A stretch of DNA of 64,000 nt, from NCBI GenBank assembly GCA_945952415.1, contig CAMFIF010000008.1:62001-126000 (forward strand), read 5' to 3'. The stretch is from an uncultured Rhizobium sp. Lineage in GTDB: Bacteria; Pseudomonadota; Alphaproteobacteria; Rhizobiales; Rhizobiaceae. The notes below the pieces were generated by a model, which did no database searches, was not told where the DNA came from, and saw only the letters and a program-made list of their open reading frames with translations. The translations under genes were made by a program, and so were the position numbers. This document shows, piece by piece, positions 49,579 to 59,965 of the stretch; the first letter of the stretch is position 1; every line of letters begins with the position of its first letter.

Positions 49579-49690
49579 GACCTGACCCCGCGGAGCAAAC
49601 CCCGCCTCCTTGCGGGTTTTCCCTCGACATAGCCCTCGGATGTGTCGGATTTTGAACGGTTCTGTGACGGGAAGCCGGCTTTGGCAGCGG

Positions 49691-50620
<930 letters not shown>

Positions 50621-50674
50621 CGGGTTATCGCCCCTATGGAGAGACTTGGCAAGCGGCTTTTGCCCGCCTGCGGA

Positions 50675-52360
50675 TCACCGGTCGCGGAAGCGATTGGTGA
50701 TCGGATAGCGCCGGTCACGACCGAAATTCTTGCGGGTAATCTTCACGCCGGGGGCAGACTGGCGGCGCTTGTATTCGGCAATATAGAGCAGATGCTCGAT
50801 CCGGTGCACCGTGGCGACATCATGCCCACGCGCGACGATCTCTTCCACCGACATCTCGCTCTCCACCAGACATTCGAGAATGTCGTCGAGAACGGGATAG
50901 GGCGGCAGGGAATCCTGGTCGGTCTGGTTCGGGCGAAGTTCCGCCGAGGGCGCCTTGTCGAGAATGTTCTTCGGGATCACCTCGCCGCCGGGGCCGAGCG
51001 CACCGGGCGGCACATGCTGGTTGCGCCAGGCCGAAAGCCCGTAGACCTGCATCTTGTAGAGGTCCTTGATCGGGTTGAAGCCGCCGTTCATGTCGCCATA
51101 GAGCGTGCAATAGCCGACGGACATTTCCGACTTGTTGCCCGTGGTCACCACCATCGATCCGAACTTGTTGGAAATCGCCATAAGGATCGTGCCGCGCGTG
51201 CGGCTTTGCAGGTTTTCCTCGGTAATACCCTCTTCCGTGCCCTCGAAGGCATCGGAAAGCGCGGAAAGAAAGCCGGAAACCGGCTCCTCGATCGACACCA
51301 CCTCATAGCGGCAGCCGAGCGCCCGGGCACAGTCCTCCGCATCCTTCAGCGAATCGGAGGAAGTGTAGCGGTAAGGCAGCATGATGCAGCGTACCCGCTC
51401 CTCGCCCAGCGCATCCACGGCAATCGCAGCGCAAAGCGCGGAATCGATGCCGCCGGAAAGCCCGAGCACCACATTGCGGAAACCGTTCTTGTTCACATAA
51501 TCCCTGAAGCCGAGCAGGCAGGCCCGGTAGTCCGCCTCCTGGGTGTCCGGCAGGCGCGAATGGCCGCCATCGCGGCAGAACCAGCCTTCCGCTTCCCGCT
51601 TGAAGGTGAAGACCGCCAGCGTATCTTCGAACTGGCTCATCTGGAAGGCGAGCGTCTTGTCCGGATTGAAGCCGAAGCTTGCCCCGTCGAACACCAGTTC
51701 ATCCTGACCGCCAAGCTGGTTGGCATAGACGACCGGAAGACCGAGCTCGATCACATGCTTGAGGGCAATCTGGTGCCGCACATCCATCTTGTTACGATAA
51801 TAGGGTGAACCGTTGGGAACGAGCAGCATTTCCGCGCCGCTTTCGGCAAGCGTCTCGCAGACGCCGAGCTCGCCCCAGATATCCTCGCAGACAGGAATGC
51901 CAAGCCGGACGCCGCGGAAATTCACCGGACCCGGCATGGCCCCGGCGTGAAACACGCGCTTTTCGTCGAATTCGCCGTAATTCGGCAGGTCCACCTTGTC
52001 CCTCACGGCGATCACCCGGCCGCCATCGAGCACGGCGACGGCGTTGTAGCGCCCGGTTTCGTCTCCGCGCGGAAAGCCGATGATCACGCCTGGCCCGCCA
52101 TCGGCGGTTTCGGCCGCAAAAGCCTCGACCGCCTCCCGGCAGGCCTTCAGAAAGGCCGGCTTGAGCACCAGATCCTCCGGCGGATAGCCGGACACGAAAA
52201 GCTCGGTCAGAAGCAGGAGATCCGCCCCCTGCCGGGCCGCATCGGCCCGGGCCTCGCGCGCCTTTGCAAGATTGCCCTTGATGTCGCCGACGGTCGGGTT
52301 GAACTGGCCGACCGCGATGCGGATGGTATCGGTGATGTCAGGTGCCTGGGTCATGGCCAT
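50675..52360 (-). CDS. nadE: Glutamine-dependent NAD+ synthetase
   Basis: 561 aa with two domains. Residues about 10-270 form a nitrilase-fold glutaminase: LLLTELFVSGYPPED with the catalytic Glu, KVDLPNYGEFDEKRVF with the Lys, and IPVCEDIWGE with the nucleophile Cys. From about 290 is the ammonia-dependent synthetase with the pyrophosphatase P-loop VVLGLSGGIDSALCAAIA, followed by MLPYRYTSSDS and TTGNKSEMSVGY. It amidates deamido-NAD to NAD+. The first Met of an adjacent pair (52360/52354) is taken as start; no strong ribosome site favours either. A Pho-type array lies upstream. Confidence 0.95.
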   Translation of the reverse strand: MAMTQAPDITDTIRIAVGQFNPTVGDIKGNLAKAREARADAARQGADLLLLTELFVSGYPPEDLVLKPAFLKACREAVEAFAAETADGGPGVIIGFPRGDETGRYNAVAVLDGGRVIAVRDKVDLPNYGEFDEKRVFHAGAMPGPVNFRGVRLGIPVCEDIWGELGVCETLAESGAEMLLVPNGSPYYRNKMDVRHQIALKHVIELGLPVVYANQLGGQDELVFDGASFGFNPDKTLAFQMSQFEDTLAVFTFKREAEGWFCRDGGHSRLPDTQEADYRACLLGFRDYVNKNGFRNVVLGLSGGIDSALCAAIAVDALGEERVRCIMLPYRYTSSDSLKDAEDCARALGCRYEVVSIEEPVSGFLSALSDAFEGTEEGITEENLQSRTRGTILMAISNKFGSMVVTTGNKSEMSVGYCTLYGDMNGGFNPIKDLYKMQVYGLSAWRNQHVPPGALGPGGEVIPKNILDKAPSAELRPNQTDQDSLPPYPVLDDILECLVESEMSVEEIVARGHDVATVHRIEHLLYIAEYKRRQSAPGVKITRKNFGRDRRYPITNRFRDR

Positions 52361-52474
52361 GATGTAGCGCGCCCTTTGCGGCCTAGCAATCCGCCTCCGG
52401 CGCATTTTAAAAGCGCTCCGGCACGGATATTTCGGGGGACAGATTTACCAATCGGGACGGTTCATCTGTCATTC

Positions 52475-52514
52475 ATGACGGATGTGTGACAGTGAAATGA
52501 AAATTTCCTGACAG
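52475..52514 (-). promoter_or_regulatory. Array of four Pho half-sites at 11-bp spacing
   Basis: On the minus strand the 40 bases read, in 11-bp steps, CTGTCAG, TTTTCAT, CTGTCAC and CCGTCAT, with 4-base spacers. The PhoB box is CTGTCAT-N4-CTGTCAT, so this is equivalent to two adjacent boxes with 6, 5, 6 and 6 of 7 bases matching. The array lies between divergent nadE and the phosphoglycerol-transferase-like gene, about 115 bases before nadE and touching the GTG start of the other gene. It also lies over one arm of an inverted repeat (CATCTGTCAT/ATGACGGATG, 52463-52484). PhoB may repress the phosphoglycerol-transferase-like gene. Confidence 0.6.
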
Positions 52515-54449
52515 GTGCCGGAGATCCCGTCGTTGTATAGCAATAACAAGGCCGCTTCGCTGAAAACTTTGCCCTGGCTCCATGCTGCGGAGGCGGATTA
52601 TTCCCGCCGTTACGCTCGGATCCTGCGCGGCCTCTCCTATCTGACGGTTTCTTTCCTGATCGTGCTGACCATAGAACTGGTCTCGCGCTCGGAATATTCG
52701 GATCTGATGGATTTCTTTACTTCGACCTCCCGTCCGGGCTGGACCACCGTGGGCGTGGTTCTCCTCGTGCTGCTCGCCATCGATGCGCTGCTCGGCCGCT
52801 GGTTCCTGTCGATCCTCATTGCCGCGCCGCTTCTCATTCTCCCGGCCTTCATTTCCGGCCAGAAGCGGCTCTATCTCTCCGATCCGCTCTACCCGACCGA
52901 CCTCGCCTTCGGCCGCCAGATCATGGAGCTTCTGCCCGCCATGGTGAAGGACCGGCCGATGGCCGCCGTTCTCGTCGGCGCGGGTCTCGTGCTAGGCGTC
53001 ATCGGCGTCGTCTTTGCCATGCGCTATGCCTGGCGCAATTTCCCGCGGATGACGGGCAAGCGCCGCGCGGTGCATATCGCCATTGCCGCGCCGCTTCTCA
53101 TGTCCTTCGCCTCCCTGATGGATTATTCCACCTTCTCCTACATCCGCGACCGCCTGCAGGTCATTCCGATGATGTGGGACCAGAAGGAAAACTATCGCCA
53201 TAACGGCTTCCTGATGGCCTTTGCCTTCAACCTTCCGATGGCCAATGTGAAGGCGCCGGCCGGCTATTCGCCCGATGCGATCAGCCAGATCGAGCCGCCG
53301 GTGACCGCCGTCACCGGCGCCACGGGTGAACATCCCGATGTGATCATGCTGATGAGCGAGTCGCTCTGGGATGCCACGCGCCTCACCCATGTGAAGCTCA
53401 GCCCCGATCCCATGCCCTTCATGCGCTCGAACCTCGCTGGCCATGTCTTCTCGCCGGAATTCGGCGGAATGACGCCGAATGTGGAATTCGAGGCGCTGAC
53501 CGGTTTCTCCAATGCCTTCCTGCCCTATGGCAGCATTCCCTACCAGCAGTATATCCGCCGGAAGATGCCGACGCTGGCAACCTTCTTCCGCAGCCAGGGC
53601 TATGCGGCCCGCGCGATCCACCCCTATCAGAGCTGGTTCTGGAACCGGGGCGAGGTCTACAAGGAGTTCGGCTTCGAGGAATTCAAGTCGGAGGAAAACC
53701 TGCCGCCGATGGACAAGCGCGGCATCTTCGCCTCCGATGACAGCCTTTTCCGCGAGATCATGGAAGAGGGCGATGCCATGGACAAGCCCTTCTTCTTCTT
53801 CTCCGTGACGCTGCAGGGCCACGGCCCCTACGAGCCGCACCGCTATGCCAACAACACCATCAAGGTGGACGGCAACCTGCCCTCTTCCGATGTGGAGGCG
53901 CTCTCCACCTATGTGCAGGGCGTCAAGGAATCCGACGACAGCCTGAAGATGCTGATGGACTGGGCCTCCAAGCGCAAGCGCGAGACCATCATCGTGCTCT
54001 GGGGCGATCACCTGCCGCCGCTCGGCCCGGTCTATACCTCGTCCGGCTACATGCCGGAGCAGGTGGCGACCCGCAAGGGCGACGTGGCAACCATGAAGCG
54101 CGAGCATGAGACCCCGCTGATCGTCTGGTCCAGCAAGTCCGGCCCGAAGACCGATATCGGCACCATTAGCCCCGCCTTCATTCCGTATCACCTGATGAAG
54201 ACCGCCGGATTCGAGCACCCCTATTACACCGGATTCCTGGGCAAGGTGCGCGACAAGTACGAAATCGTCGACCGCTACCAGCTCGTCGACAACAACGACC
54301 AGCCGACGCCGGACTGGTCCCGTGGCGGCTCGCTCGATCCCCTCATCCGGGATTATCGCTACCTCCAGCACGACATGATGTTCGGCAAGCAGTATGGCAT
54401 GGAACGCTTCTTCCCCGGCCAGCTCGCCGTTTCCGGTCCCTCCACCTGA
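52515..54449 (+). CDS. LTA-synthase-like phosphoglycerol transferase (sulfatase fold)
   Basis: 644 aa. Five membrane helices occur in about the first 220 residues, then a periplasmic alkaline-phosphatase-type domain as in LtaS, OpgB and CgmB. Metal and catalytic elements are seen in order: DVIMLMSESLWDAT (first metal Glu), GGMTPNVEFEALTGFS with the nucleophile Thr, TLQGHGPY, and VLWGDHLPPLG (Asp-His). In rhizobia the family moves phosphoglycerol from phosphatidylglycerol to cyclic beta-1,2-glucan (CgmB), which I consider the best guess. The frame starts at GTG 52515; TTG at 52533 with GGAGA eight bases before it is an alternative. The Pho-type array is adjacent. Confidence 0.82.
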   Translation: MPEIPSLYSNNKAASLKTLPWLHAAEADYSRRYARILRGLSYLTVSFLIVLTIELVSRSEYSDLMDFFTSTSRPGWTTVGVVLLVLLAIDALLGRWFLSILIAAPLLILPAFISGQKRLYLSDPLYPTDLAFGRQIMELLPAMVKDRPMAAVLVGAGLVLGVIGVVFAMRYAWRNFPRMTGKRRAVHIAIAAPLLMSFASLMDYSTFSYIRDRLQVIPMMWDQKENYRHNGFLMAFAFNLPMANVKAPAGYSPDAISQIEPPVTAVTGATGEHPDVIMLMSESLWDATRLTHVKLSPDPMPFMRSNLAGHVFSPEFGGMTPNVEFEALTGFSNAFLPYGSIPYQQYIRRKMPTLATFFRSQGYAARAIHPYQSWFWNRGEVYKEFGFEEFKSEENLPPMDKRGIFASDDSLFREIMEEGDAMDKPFFFFSVTLQGHGPYEPHRYANNTIKVDGNLPSSDVEALSTYVQGVKESDDSLKMLMDWASKRKRETIIVLWGDHLPPLGPVYTSSGYMPEQVATRKGDVATMKREHETPLIVWSSKSGPKTDIGTISPAFIPYHLMKTAGFEHPYYTGFLGKVRDKYEIVDRYQLVDNNDQPTPDWSRGGSLDPLIRDYRYLQHDMMFGKQYGMERFFPGQLAVSGPST

Positions 54450-54468
54450 TCCTTGCGGGCCCGTACCC

Positions 54469-54498
54469 GGGAGGGCGCCCGCCCTCCCTGACGGTTTT
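54469..54498 (+). terminator. Terminator of the LTA-synthase-like gene
   Basis: GGGAGGGC and GCCCTCCC pair around GCCC, followed after six bases by TTTTT. The T-run is a little distant. Confidence 0.6.
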
Positions 54499-54592
54499 TG
54501 GGTAGACCCGCAATTACGGGGTCAATCCGCATTGACGAAGCTCTGAATTGCGTTCAGGATTATCGTGCAATCTCAATTCTTTGCGCAGGATC

Positions 54593-55513
54593 ATGGTCGA
54601 CAGTCTGGCACGACACCCAAGCCCGCATGAACGTCCGTCGGGACCGCACGACGCCGAAAGTCTGGCCCGCCATCCGCGTTATCTCGCGGCGGAGGCCCTG
54701 ATTGCCGGCCGGCTTATCGGCCTGCAGGAGAAAAGCCCGCGGCTGACCAGGCTGAAATCCAACCATCGCAAGTGGCTGATCACCCATTCGCTCTATGCCC
54801 TCTCCTCGCAGCGCAACCCCGCCGATCCGCTTTCCGGGCTCACTGCCACGCGGTTGATAGAAACGGTGATGAAGATCGGCGCCGCAAGCCGCAACACGGC
54901 AAGCGCCTTCCTGCAGGAATTGCTCACCTACAAGTTCCTGCGCGAGGTGCCGGAAATTCCGGACCGGCGCGTAAGGGTACTGGAAACCACCGAGATCAGC
55001 GATTTCGGCATGTCCACCTGGTTCAGCGCCCATATGGCCGCCCTGGACATGCTGGACGGCGGCAGCCGTGAGGCCATCACTGCCGCCCATCCCGGCCTCT
55101 TTCGCCTCGCCCATATCCACTCCACCCATAGTCTGGTGGATGATCCTGCCTGGCGCAATCCGCCGGACAAGGTGGCGAGCTTTGCCTGGTCCGATGCCGG
55201 CGGCATGATTCTCCACGATCTCGTGACACGGCTGAAGGATCGCGGCCCGGTCGAGGGCCGTTATCTCCTCGGGCCCCTGGCGCTTTCCGACCTCGCGGAG
55301 CGCTATGCGATATCCGTCAGCAATGTGAAGCGCATGTTCTCCCGGGCGGAGAAGGAAGGCACCGTCGGCTGGACAGCACCGCGCCGCCGCGGCGATTTCT
55401 GGATGGCGGAAGCCTTCGTCTGCGATTATGTGCGCTGGGAAGCGGTGAAGCTCGCCGCCCTCGACGCCGCCTTTCACCAGGCCTGCGCCGAAAGCGGCAT
55501 TTCGCCCACCTGA
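54593..55513 (+). CDS. Winged-helix type transcriptional regulator, unknown family
   Basis: 306 aa, cytoplasmic. The C-terminal half contains a helix-turn-helix (LSDLAERYAISVSNVKRMFSRAEKEGTVGW) followed by a wing-like tail (TAPRRRGDFWMAEAF), and there is a second helical HTH-like section near residue 75 (LIETVMKIGAASRNTASAFLQEL). The central part (residues 130-220) has no recognised sensor domain. I do not know the family and cannot name a target. ATG 54593 has AGGA very close before it, so the ribosome site is not ideal. It converges with the GFA gene. Confidence 0.8.
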   Translation: MVDSLARHPSPHERPSGPHDAESLARHPRYLAAEALIAGRLIGLQEKSPRLTRLKSNHRKWLITHSLYALSSQRNPADPLSGLTATRLIETVMKIGAASRNTASAFLQELLTYKFLREVPEIPDRRVRVLETTEISDFGMSTWFSAHMAALDMLDGGSREAITAAHPGLFRLAHIHSTHSLVDDPAWRNPPDKVASFAWSDAGGMILHDLVTRLKDRGPVEGRYLLGPLALSDLAERYAISVSNVKRMFSRAEKEGTVGWTAPRRRGDFWMAEAFVCDYVRWEAVKLAALDAAFHQACAESGISPT

Positions 55514-55523
55514 TCCGGTCCCG

Positions 55524-55946
55524 TCAGCCGTTCCCGTCCACCACCAGCCCGGGGCTGCCTGCTTCATACTGCGGCAGGCCATCGGTGATCTCGTAATAGT
55601 CGCCCTTGTCCGCACAGAAGATGTGGGAGGCAAGCCGCAGCCCGGTCGGCTGGTCGAAGCTGCCGGCGCAGATCGAGATATGCCGCTCGCTGTTCGCTTT
55701 CCAGAACAGCACCGAGCCGCATTCGCCGCAGAAGCCGCGCCGGGCGAAATCGCTGGCATGGTACCAGCGAAGCTTGTCCTCGCCGGTCACGGTCAACTGG
55801 TCATCGGCCACATTGGTGGAGGCGAGATAATGCCCCGTCTGCCGGCGGCACTGGGTGCAGTGACAGGCGATCACCTCGCGAAGCGCCCCTTGTGCCCGAA
55901 AGCGCACTGCCCCGCACAGGCACCCGCCCTCATGTTCCTGATTCAT
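55524..55946 (-). CDS. GFA-family (glutathione-dependent formaldehyde-activating enzyme-like) protein
   Basis: 140 aa zinc protein with the seven-cysteine pattern of the GFA family: GGCLCGAVRF, HCTQCRRQTG and FCGECGS, which build the two zinc sites. Proteins of this family spontaneously join formaldehyde to glutathione in some species, but most members have no proved activity. It is convergent with the unknown regulator (10 bases apart). Confidence 0.9.
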   Translation of the reverse strand: MNQEHEGGCLCGAVRFRAQGALREVIACHCTQCRRQTGHYLASTNVADDQLTVTGEDKLRWYHASDFARRGFCGECGSVLFWKANSERHISICAGSFDQPTGLRLASHIFCADKGDYYEITDGLPQYEAGSPGLVVDGNG

Positions 55947-56178
55947 CGTCGCTCTCCTCTTTATGCCGGGATGCTAAAGGGCGAACGCAGGCGGGTCAAA
56001 TTCCCTTTTTTTAAAGGTTTTATGCCTTTTTCTGATGGCCGCTTCATGCTATGCGGCCCGCATCAAATCGGCGAAGCAGCGATCAGGGCGCAACCGCCGG
56101 TCCGTACCCATGCCCCGGAGGTCACCCTGCCCGGCGATGCCGTGCGGGGGAACGATAGAACCGACGCAAGGAACCCCC

Positions 56179-56670
56179 ATGCCTTTCCCCCTCATCGGAA
56201 TTGCCGTCACCGCCGCGCTTCTCTATTCCAGCTGGAAGCTCGTCGACGATGCCGCCCGCGGAGAGCGCTGGATTACCCTCAAGCGCCGCTCCCGCCGAAG
56301 CCCCGAAGCGATCTGGCGCGACATCGAGAGCGCCTGGATCGAAAACGCGCTGACCTTCGAGCCTGTGCGCATCCTCCCCGAAAGCACGGACATGCAGAAA
56401 TCCTTCAGCCTCGTTTTCGAGGACCGGGATTTCCGCACAACGCTCCAGCGTCTGCCGCCCTCGGCGCCGCGCAGCATCACCATCACCTGCATCAAGGCCA
56501 ACGGCCAGTCCTTCCCCCTCGGCCGCGACCACCGCAAGATCTGGCGCGTCGAACCCAACGGCGCCGGCTCCATGATCCACGTCGCCGTCAGGTTCCACGC
56601 CCCGCCCCAGGCCATCATGCAAGCGATCCTCACCTTCGGCCGCCAGATCCGCCTCCTCGCCGGCCGCTGA
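56179..56670 (+). CDS. Membrane-anchored SRPBCC-like hypothetical protein
   Basis: 163 aa. The first 20 residues are a single membrane anchor (FPLIGIAVTAALLYSSWKLV). The body begins SPEAIWRDIESAWIENA and continues with alternating beta-type segments (PRSITITCIKANGQSF, KIWRVEPNGAGSMIHVAVRFHA) and ends in a long helix (APPQAIMQAILTFGRQIRLLAG), the layout of a START/SRPBCC lipid-binding fold. That fold is my inference; no known function. ATG 56179 follows AAGGA by seven bases; the longer open frame upstream is not used. The gene lies between the GFA gene and the DAHP synthase. Confidence 0.75.
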   Translation: MPFPLIGIAVTAALLYSSWKLVDDAARGERWITLKRRSRRSPEAIWRDIESAWIENALTFEPVRILPESTDMQKSFSLVFEDRDFRTTLQRLPPSAPRSITITCIKANGQSFPLGRDHRKIWRVEPNGAGSMIHVAVRFHAPPQAIMQAILTFGRQIRLLAGR

Positions 56671-56804
56671 AAGCAGCTGCAATCACCGCACTTGCGGCTC
56701 TTCGATCTCCTCCTCACGGGCAGCGAAGCTGCTCCGGATGCGGGGGAGATATCAGCGAAGCTGATAGAGGGGGGTAGGTATAGGCAAGCGCAGTTCCCCC
56801 AAAC

Positions 56805-56830
56805 GAAAAAGGGGCGCCCGAGGCGCCCCG
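56805..56830 (-). terminator. Terminator of the DAHP synthase gene
   Basis: On the minus strand GGGGCGCC and GGCGCCCC pair around TCG and are followed by TTTTTCG. Confidence 0.85.
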
Positions 56831-56853
56831 ATCTCCGAACTTCTGACCCAACC

Positions 56854-58227
56854 TCAGCCCGCAGCGGCGAGGCGCTTTTCGTCGCGGCCGCCCTTCATGC
56901 GTTCGGCGAGCAGGAAGGCGAGTTCCAGGGCCTGGTCGGCATTGAGGCGCGGGTCGCAATGGGTGTGGTAGCGATCCTGCAGGTCCTCGGCCAAAACTGC
57001 GCGGGCGCCGCCCGTGCATTCCGTCACGTCCTTGCCGGTCATTTCCACATGGATGCCGCCCGGATGCGTGCCCTCCGAACGGTGGATCTGGAAGAAGCTT
57101 TCCACTTCCGACAGAACGCGCTCGAAGGGGCGGGTCTTGTAGTTGTTGAGCGTGATCGTGTTGCCATGCATGGGATCGCAGGACCACACGACCTTGCGGC
57201 CCTCGCGCTCGACGGCGCGGATGAGGCGCGGCAGGTGCTCGGCAACCTTGTCGTGGCCGAAGCGGCAGATCAGCGTCAGCCGGCCCGGTTCGTTGGCCGG
57301 GTTGAGGATGTCGATCAGCTCCAGCAGGCCATCGGCGGACAGCGACGGGCCGCACTTCAGGCCGATCGGGTTCTTGATGCCACGGCAATATTCCACATGG
57401 GCGTGGTCGGGCTGGCGGGTGCGGTCGCCGATCCAGATCATGTGGCCCGACGTGGCATACCAGTCGCCCGAGGTGGAATCGACGCGGGTCAGCGCCTCTT
57501 CATAGCCGAGCAGCAGCGCCTCATGGCTGGTGAAGAAATCCGTCTCGCGCAGCGCCGGCTGGTTTTCCGAGGTGATGCCGATCGCGCGCATGAAATCCAT
57601 GGTTTCGCTGATGCGGCCGGCCAGCGCCTTGTAGCGCTCGGCCTGCGGGCTGTCCTTGACGAAGCCCAGCATCCACTGGTGCACGTTCTCCAGGTTGGCA
57701 TAGCCACCCATGGCGAAGGCGCGCAGCAGGTTCAGCGTTGCGGCAGACTGGCGGTAGGCCATGACCTGGCGTTCCGGCGCCGGCACGCGGGCTTCCTCGG
57801 TGAATTCGATGCCGTTGATGATGTCGCCGCGATAGCTCGGCAGCGAGACGCCGTTGATCGTCTCGGTGTTGGACGAGCGCGGCTTGGCGAACTGGCCGGC
57901 AATGCGGCCGACCTTCACGACCGGCAGCTGCGCGCCATAGGTCAGCACCACTGCCATCTGAAGGAAGGCGCGGAAGAAGTCACGGATGTTGTCGGCGCCG
58001 TGCTCGGCGAAGCTCTCGGCGCAATCGCCCCCCTGCAGCAGGAAGGCGTTGCCTTCAGCCACATTGGCGAGCGACTTGGTCAGGCGGCGGGCTTCCCCGG
58101 CAAAGACCAGCGGCGGAAACTTGGAAAGGCGCTCCTCGGTGGCCGCAAGCGCGGCCGCGTCCGGATAATCCGGGACCTGCTGGATGGGTTTGTGCCGCCA
58201 GCTGTTCGGGGTCCAATTCTGTGCCAT
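56854..58227 (-). CDS. Class II 3-deoxy-7-phosphoheptulonate (DAHP) synthase
   Basis: 457 aa plant-like (type II) DAHP synthase, first step of the shikimate pathway: phosphoenolpyruvate plus erythrose 4-phosphate. Motifs are [14 protein letters not shown] at the N terminus, [10 protein letters not shown] with the metal Cys, [24 protein letters not shown] with the Lys, [11 protein letters not shown] with the His, and [20 protein letters not shown]. The C-terminal [18 protein letters not shown] completes the barrel. Class II enzymes are the usual housekeeping form in rhizobia. It is alone, before a strong terminator. Confidence 0.95.
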   Translation of the reverse strand: MAQNWTPNSWRHKPIQQVPDYPDAAALAATEERLSKFPPLVFAGEARRLTKSLANVAEGNAFLLQGGDCAESFAEHGADNIRDFFRAFLQMAVVLTYGAQLPVVKVGRIAGQFAKPRSSNTETINGVSLPSYRGDIINGIEFTEEARVPAPERQVMAYRQSAATLNLLRAFAMGGYANLENVHQWMLGFVKDSPQAERYKALAGRISETMDFMRAIGITSENQPALRETDFFTSHEALLLGYEEALTRVDSTSGDWYATSGHMIWIGDRTRQPDHAHVEYCRGIKNPIGLKCGPSLSADGLLELIDILNPANEPGRLTLICRFGHDKVAEHLPRLIRAVEREGRKVVWSCDPMHGNTITLNNYKTRPFERVLSEVESFFQIHRSEGTHPGGIHVEMTGKDVTECTGGARAVLAEDLQDRYHTHCDPRLNADQALELAFLLAERMKGGRDEKRLAAAG

Positions 58228-58397
58228 GGTCTCACCTGTTTCCGATACTGCCGCTCCCCCTTGCCCAAGGCTTCGGGGATTGGCCTACGCGTCAAATTGA
58301 TCGCGCGCTTATAGACATTTAAGAAAGTCTTGCAAAGCCGTCCCACGCCCGAGAATGACGCCTTTGCGGTTTTTTTGACGGGCGCCGCGCCGGCACC

Positions 58398-59789
58398 TCA
58401 GCCGACCCGCTCGCCCTTCACGATGCGATAGCTCGGGCTGTACATGGTCACCAGTTCCTCCGCAGCCGTCGGGTGGACAGCCATGGTGCGGTCGAAATCG
58501 TCCTTGGTGCAGCCGGCCTTGAGCGTAATGCCCAGAAGCTGTGCCATTTCGCCTGCCTCATGGCCCAGAATATGCGCCCCCACCACCTTTCGGCTCGCGG
58601 CATCCACCACCAGCTTCATGATGGTCTTTTCCTGGCGGCCGGAAAGCGTCGCCTTCATCGGCCGGAACTGGGTACGGTAGATCTCCACTTCGTCATAGGT
58701 CTTCGCCGCTGCTTCCTCGGAAAGACCCACTGTGCCGATCTCGGGCTGCGAGAACACCGCCGTCGCGATGAGATCGAGGTCCGGCTTCGTGGGTTTGCCG
58801 CGATATTCCGTATCGATGAAGCACATGGCCTCGTGGATCGCGACCGGCGTGAGCTGTACCCGGTCAGTGACATCGCCGAGCGCGAAGATACCCGGCACAT
58901 TGGTGCGAGAATAATCGTCGACGATGATCGCGCCCCTGGCATCGGTGGCAACGCCCGCCGCCTCCAGCCCCAGGCCCCTGGTGTTCGGGTCGCGTCCAAG
59001 CGCCAGCATGACCGCGCCGACGGTAAGCGTCCCATGCGCCTTGGTCGTCACCACCCGGTCACCGGAGTCGTCGAGCGCCACGCTTTCGATCAGGTCCTCG
59101 CAGAGAATGCGGATGCCTTTCGCTTCCATCGCCTCGTGCAGGCCACGGCGCAGGTCGTGATCGAAGCGCGAGAGAATTTCCTTGCCGCGATAGATCAGCG
59201 TCGTCTCCACGCCGAGCCCGTGGAAGATATTGGCGAATTCCACCGCGATATAGCCGCCGCCCGCAATCAGGATCGAGCGCGGCAGGCTTTCCAGATGGAA
59301 GGCCTCGTTGGAGGTGATGCAATGTTCATGGCCGGGCAGCGCGGGATGATGATTGGCCGATCCGCCGACGGCGATGACGATGCGCTCAGCCGTCACCACC
59401 TGCCCGGTCGCGAGAAGGCGCACGGAATTCGGCCCGGCAAGTTCCGCCCGGCTTTCGATGATCTCGGCCCCGGCATTGTCGAGCCCCTTGCGGTAGAGCC
59501 CTTCAAGCCGGGTGATTTCGCGGTCCTTGGCTGCAACCAGCGCCGTCCAGTCGAAATGGCGTTCGCCCACCGACCAGCCGAAGCCCGCGGCATCCTCGAA
59601 ATGCTCGGGGAACTGGGATGCATAGACGTAAAGCTTCTTCGGCACGCAGCCACGGATCACGCAGGTGCCGCCGAAGCGATATTCCTCGGCAATCCCGACC
59701 TTCTTGCCAAGCGACGCCGCCACGCGGGCGCTGCGCACCCCGCCAGACCCGCCGCCGATGACGAAGAGATCATAATCAAAACCGGACAT
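58398..59789 (-). CDS. gor: Glutathione-disulfide reductase
   Basis: 463 aa FAD enzyme that reduces glutathione disulfide with NADPH. The FAD motif is FVIGGGSGGVRSAR, the redox-active pair is GTCVIRGCVPKKLYVY (C-x4-C), and the second Rossmann motif is ILIAGGGYIAVEFANIFHGLG; the arginine-containing YRGKEILSRFD after it is typical of NADPH preference and of glutathione reductase. The FAD 2 motif is IFALGDVTD, and the C-terminal base is in AVHPTAAEELVTM. The gene is alone on its strand, with a regulatory gap of about 170 bases before it. Confidence 0.94.
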   Translation of the reverse strand: MSGFDYDLFVIGGGSGGVRSARVAASLGKKVGIAEEYRFGGTCVIRGCVPKKLYVYASQFPEHFEDAAGFGWSVGERHFDWTALVAAKDREITRLEGLYRKGLDNAGAEIIESRAELAGPNSVRLLATGQVVTAERIVIAVGGSANHHPALPGHEHCITSNEAFHLESLPRSILIAGGGYIAVEFANIFHGLGVETTLIYRGKEILSRFDHDLRRGLHEAMEAKGIRILCEDLIESVALDDSGDRVVTTKAHGTLTVGAVMLALGRDPNTRGLGLEAAGVATDARGAIIVDDYSRTNVPGIFALGDVTDRVQLTPVAIHEAMCFIDTEYRGKPTKPDLDLIATAVFSQPEIGTVGLSEEAAAKTYDEVEIYRTQFRPMKATLSGRQEKTIMKLVVDAASRKVVGAHILGHEAGEMAQLLGITLKAGCTKDDFDRTMAVHPTAAEELVTMYSPSYRIVKGERVG

Positions 59790-59906
59790 GACGGGCTCCT
59801 GCTGCTGCGGCCCCCTTCGGCGGCCTGGGGGCCAGCCTTGGGCGGCAAGGGATCGGGTGGGAAGGGGCGACCCTTCCGCTTCGCTTCATATAGGTGTTGA
59901 GACCGG

Positions 59907-59938
59907 CAAAAGAAAAGCCCGGACGCGGGCCCGGGCTC
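59907..59938 (-). terminator. Terminator of the DUF2059 gene
   Basis: On the minus strand AGCCCGG and CCGGGCT pair around an eight-base loop and are followed by TTTCTTTTG. Confidence 0.8.
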
Positions 59939-59965
59939 TTCAGAATTTCTTGATCGCGCCTTTGC

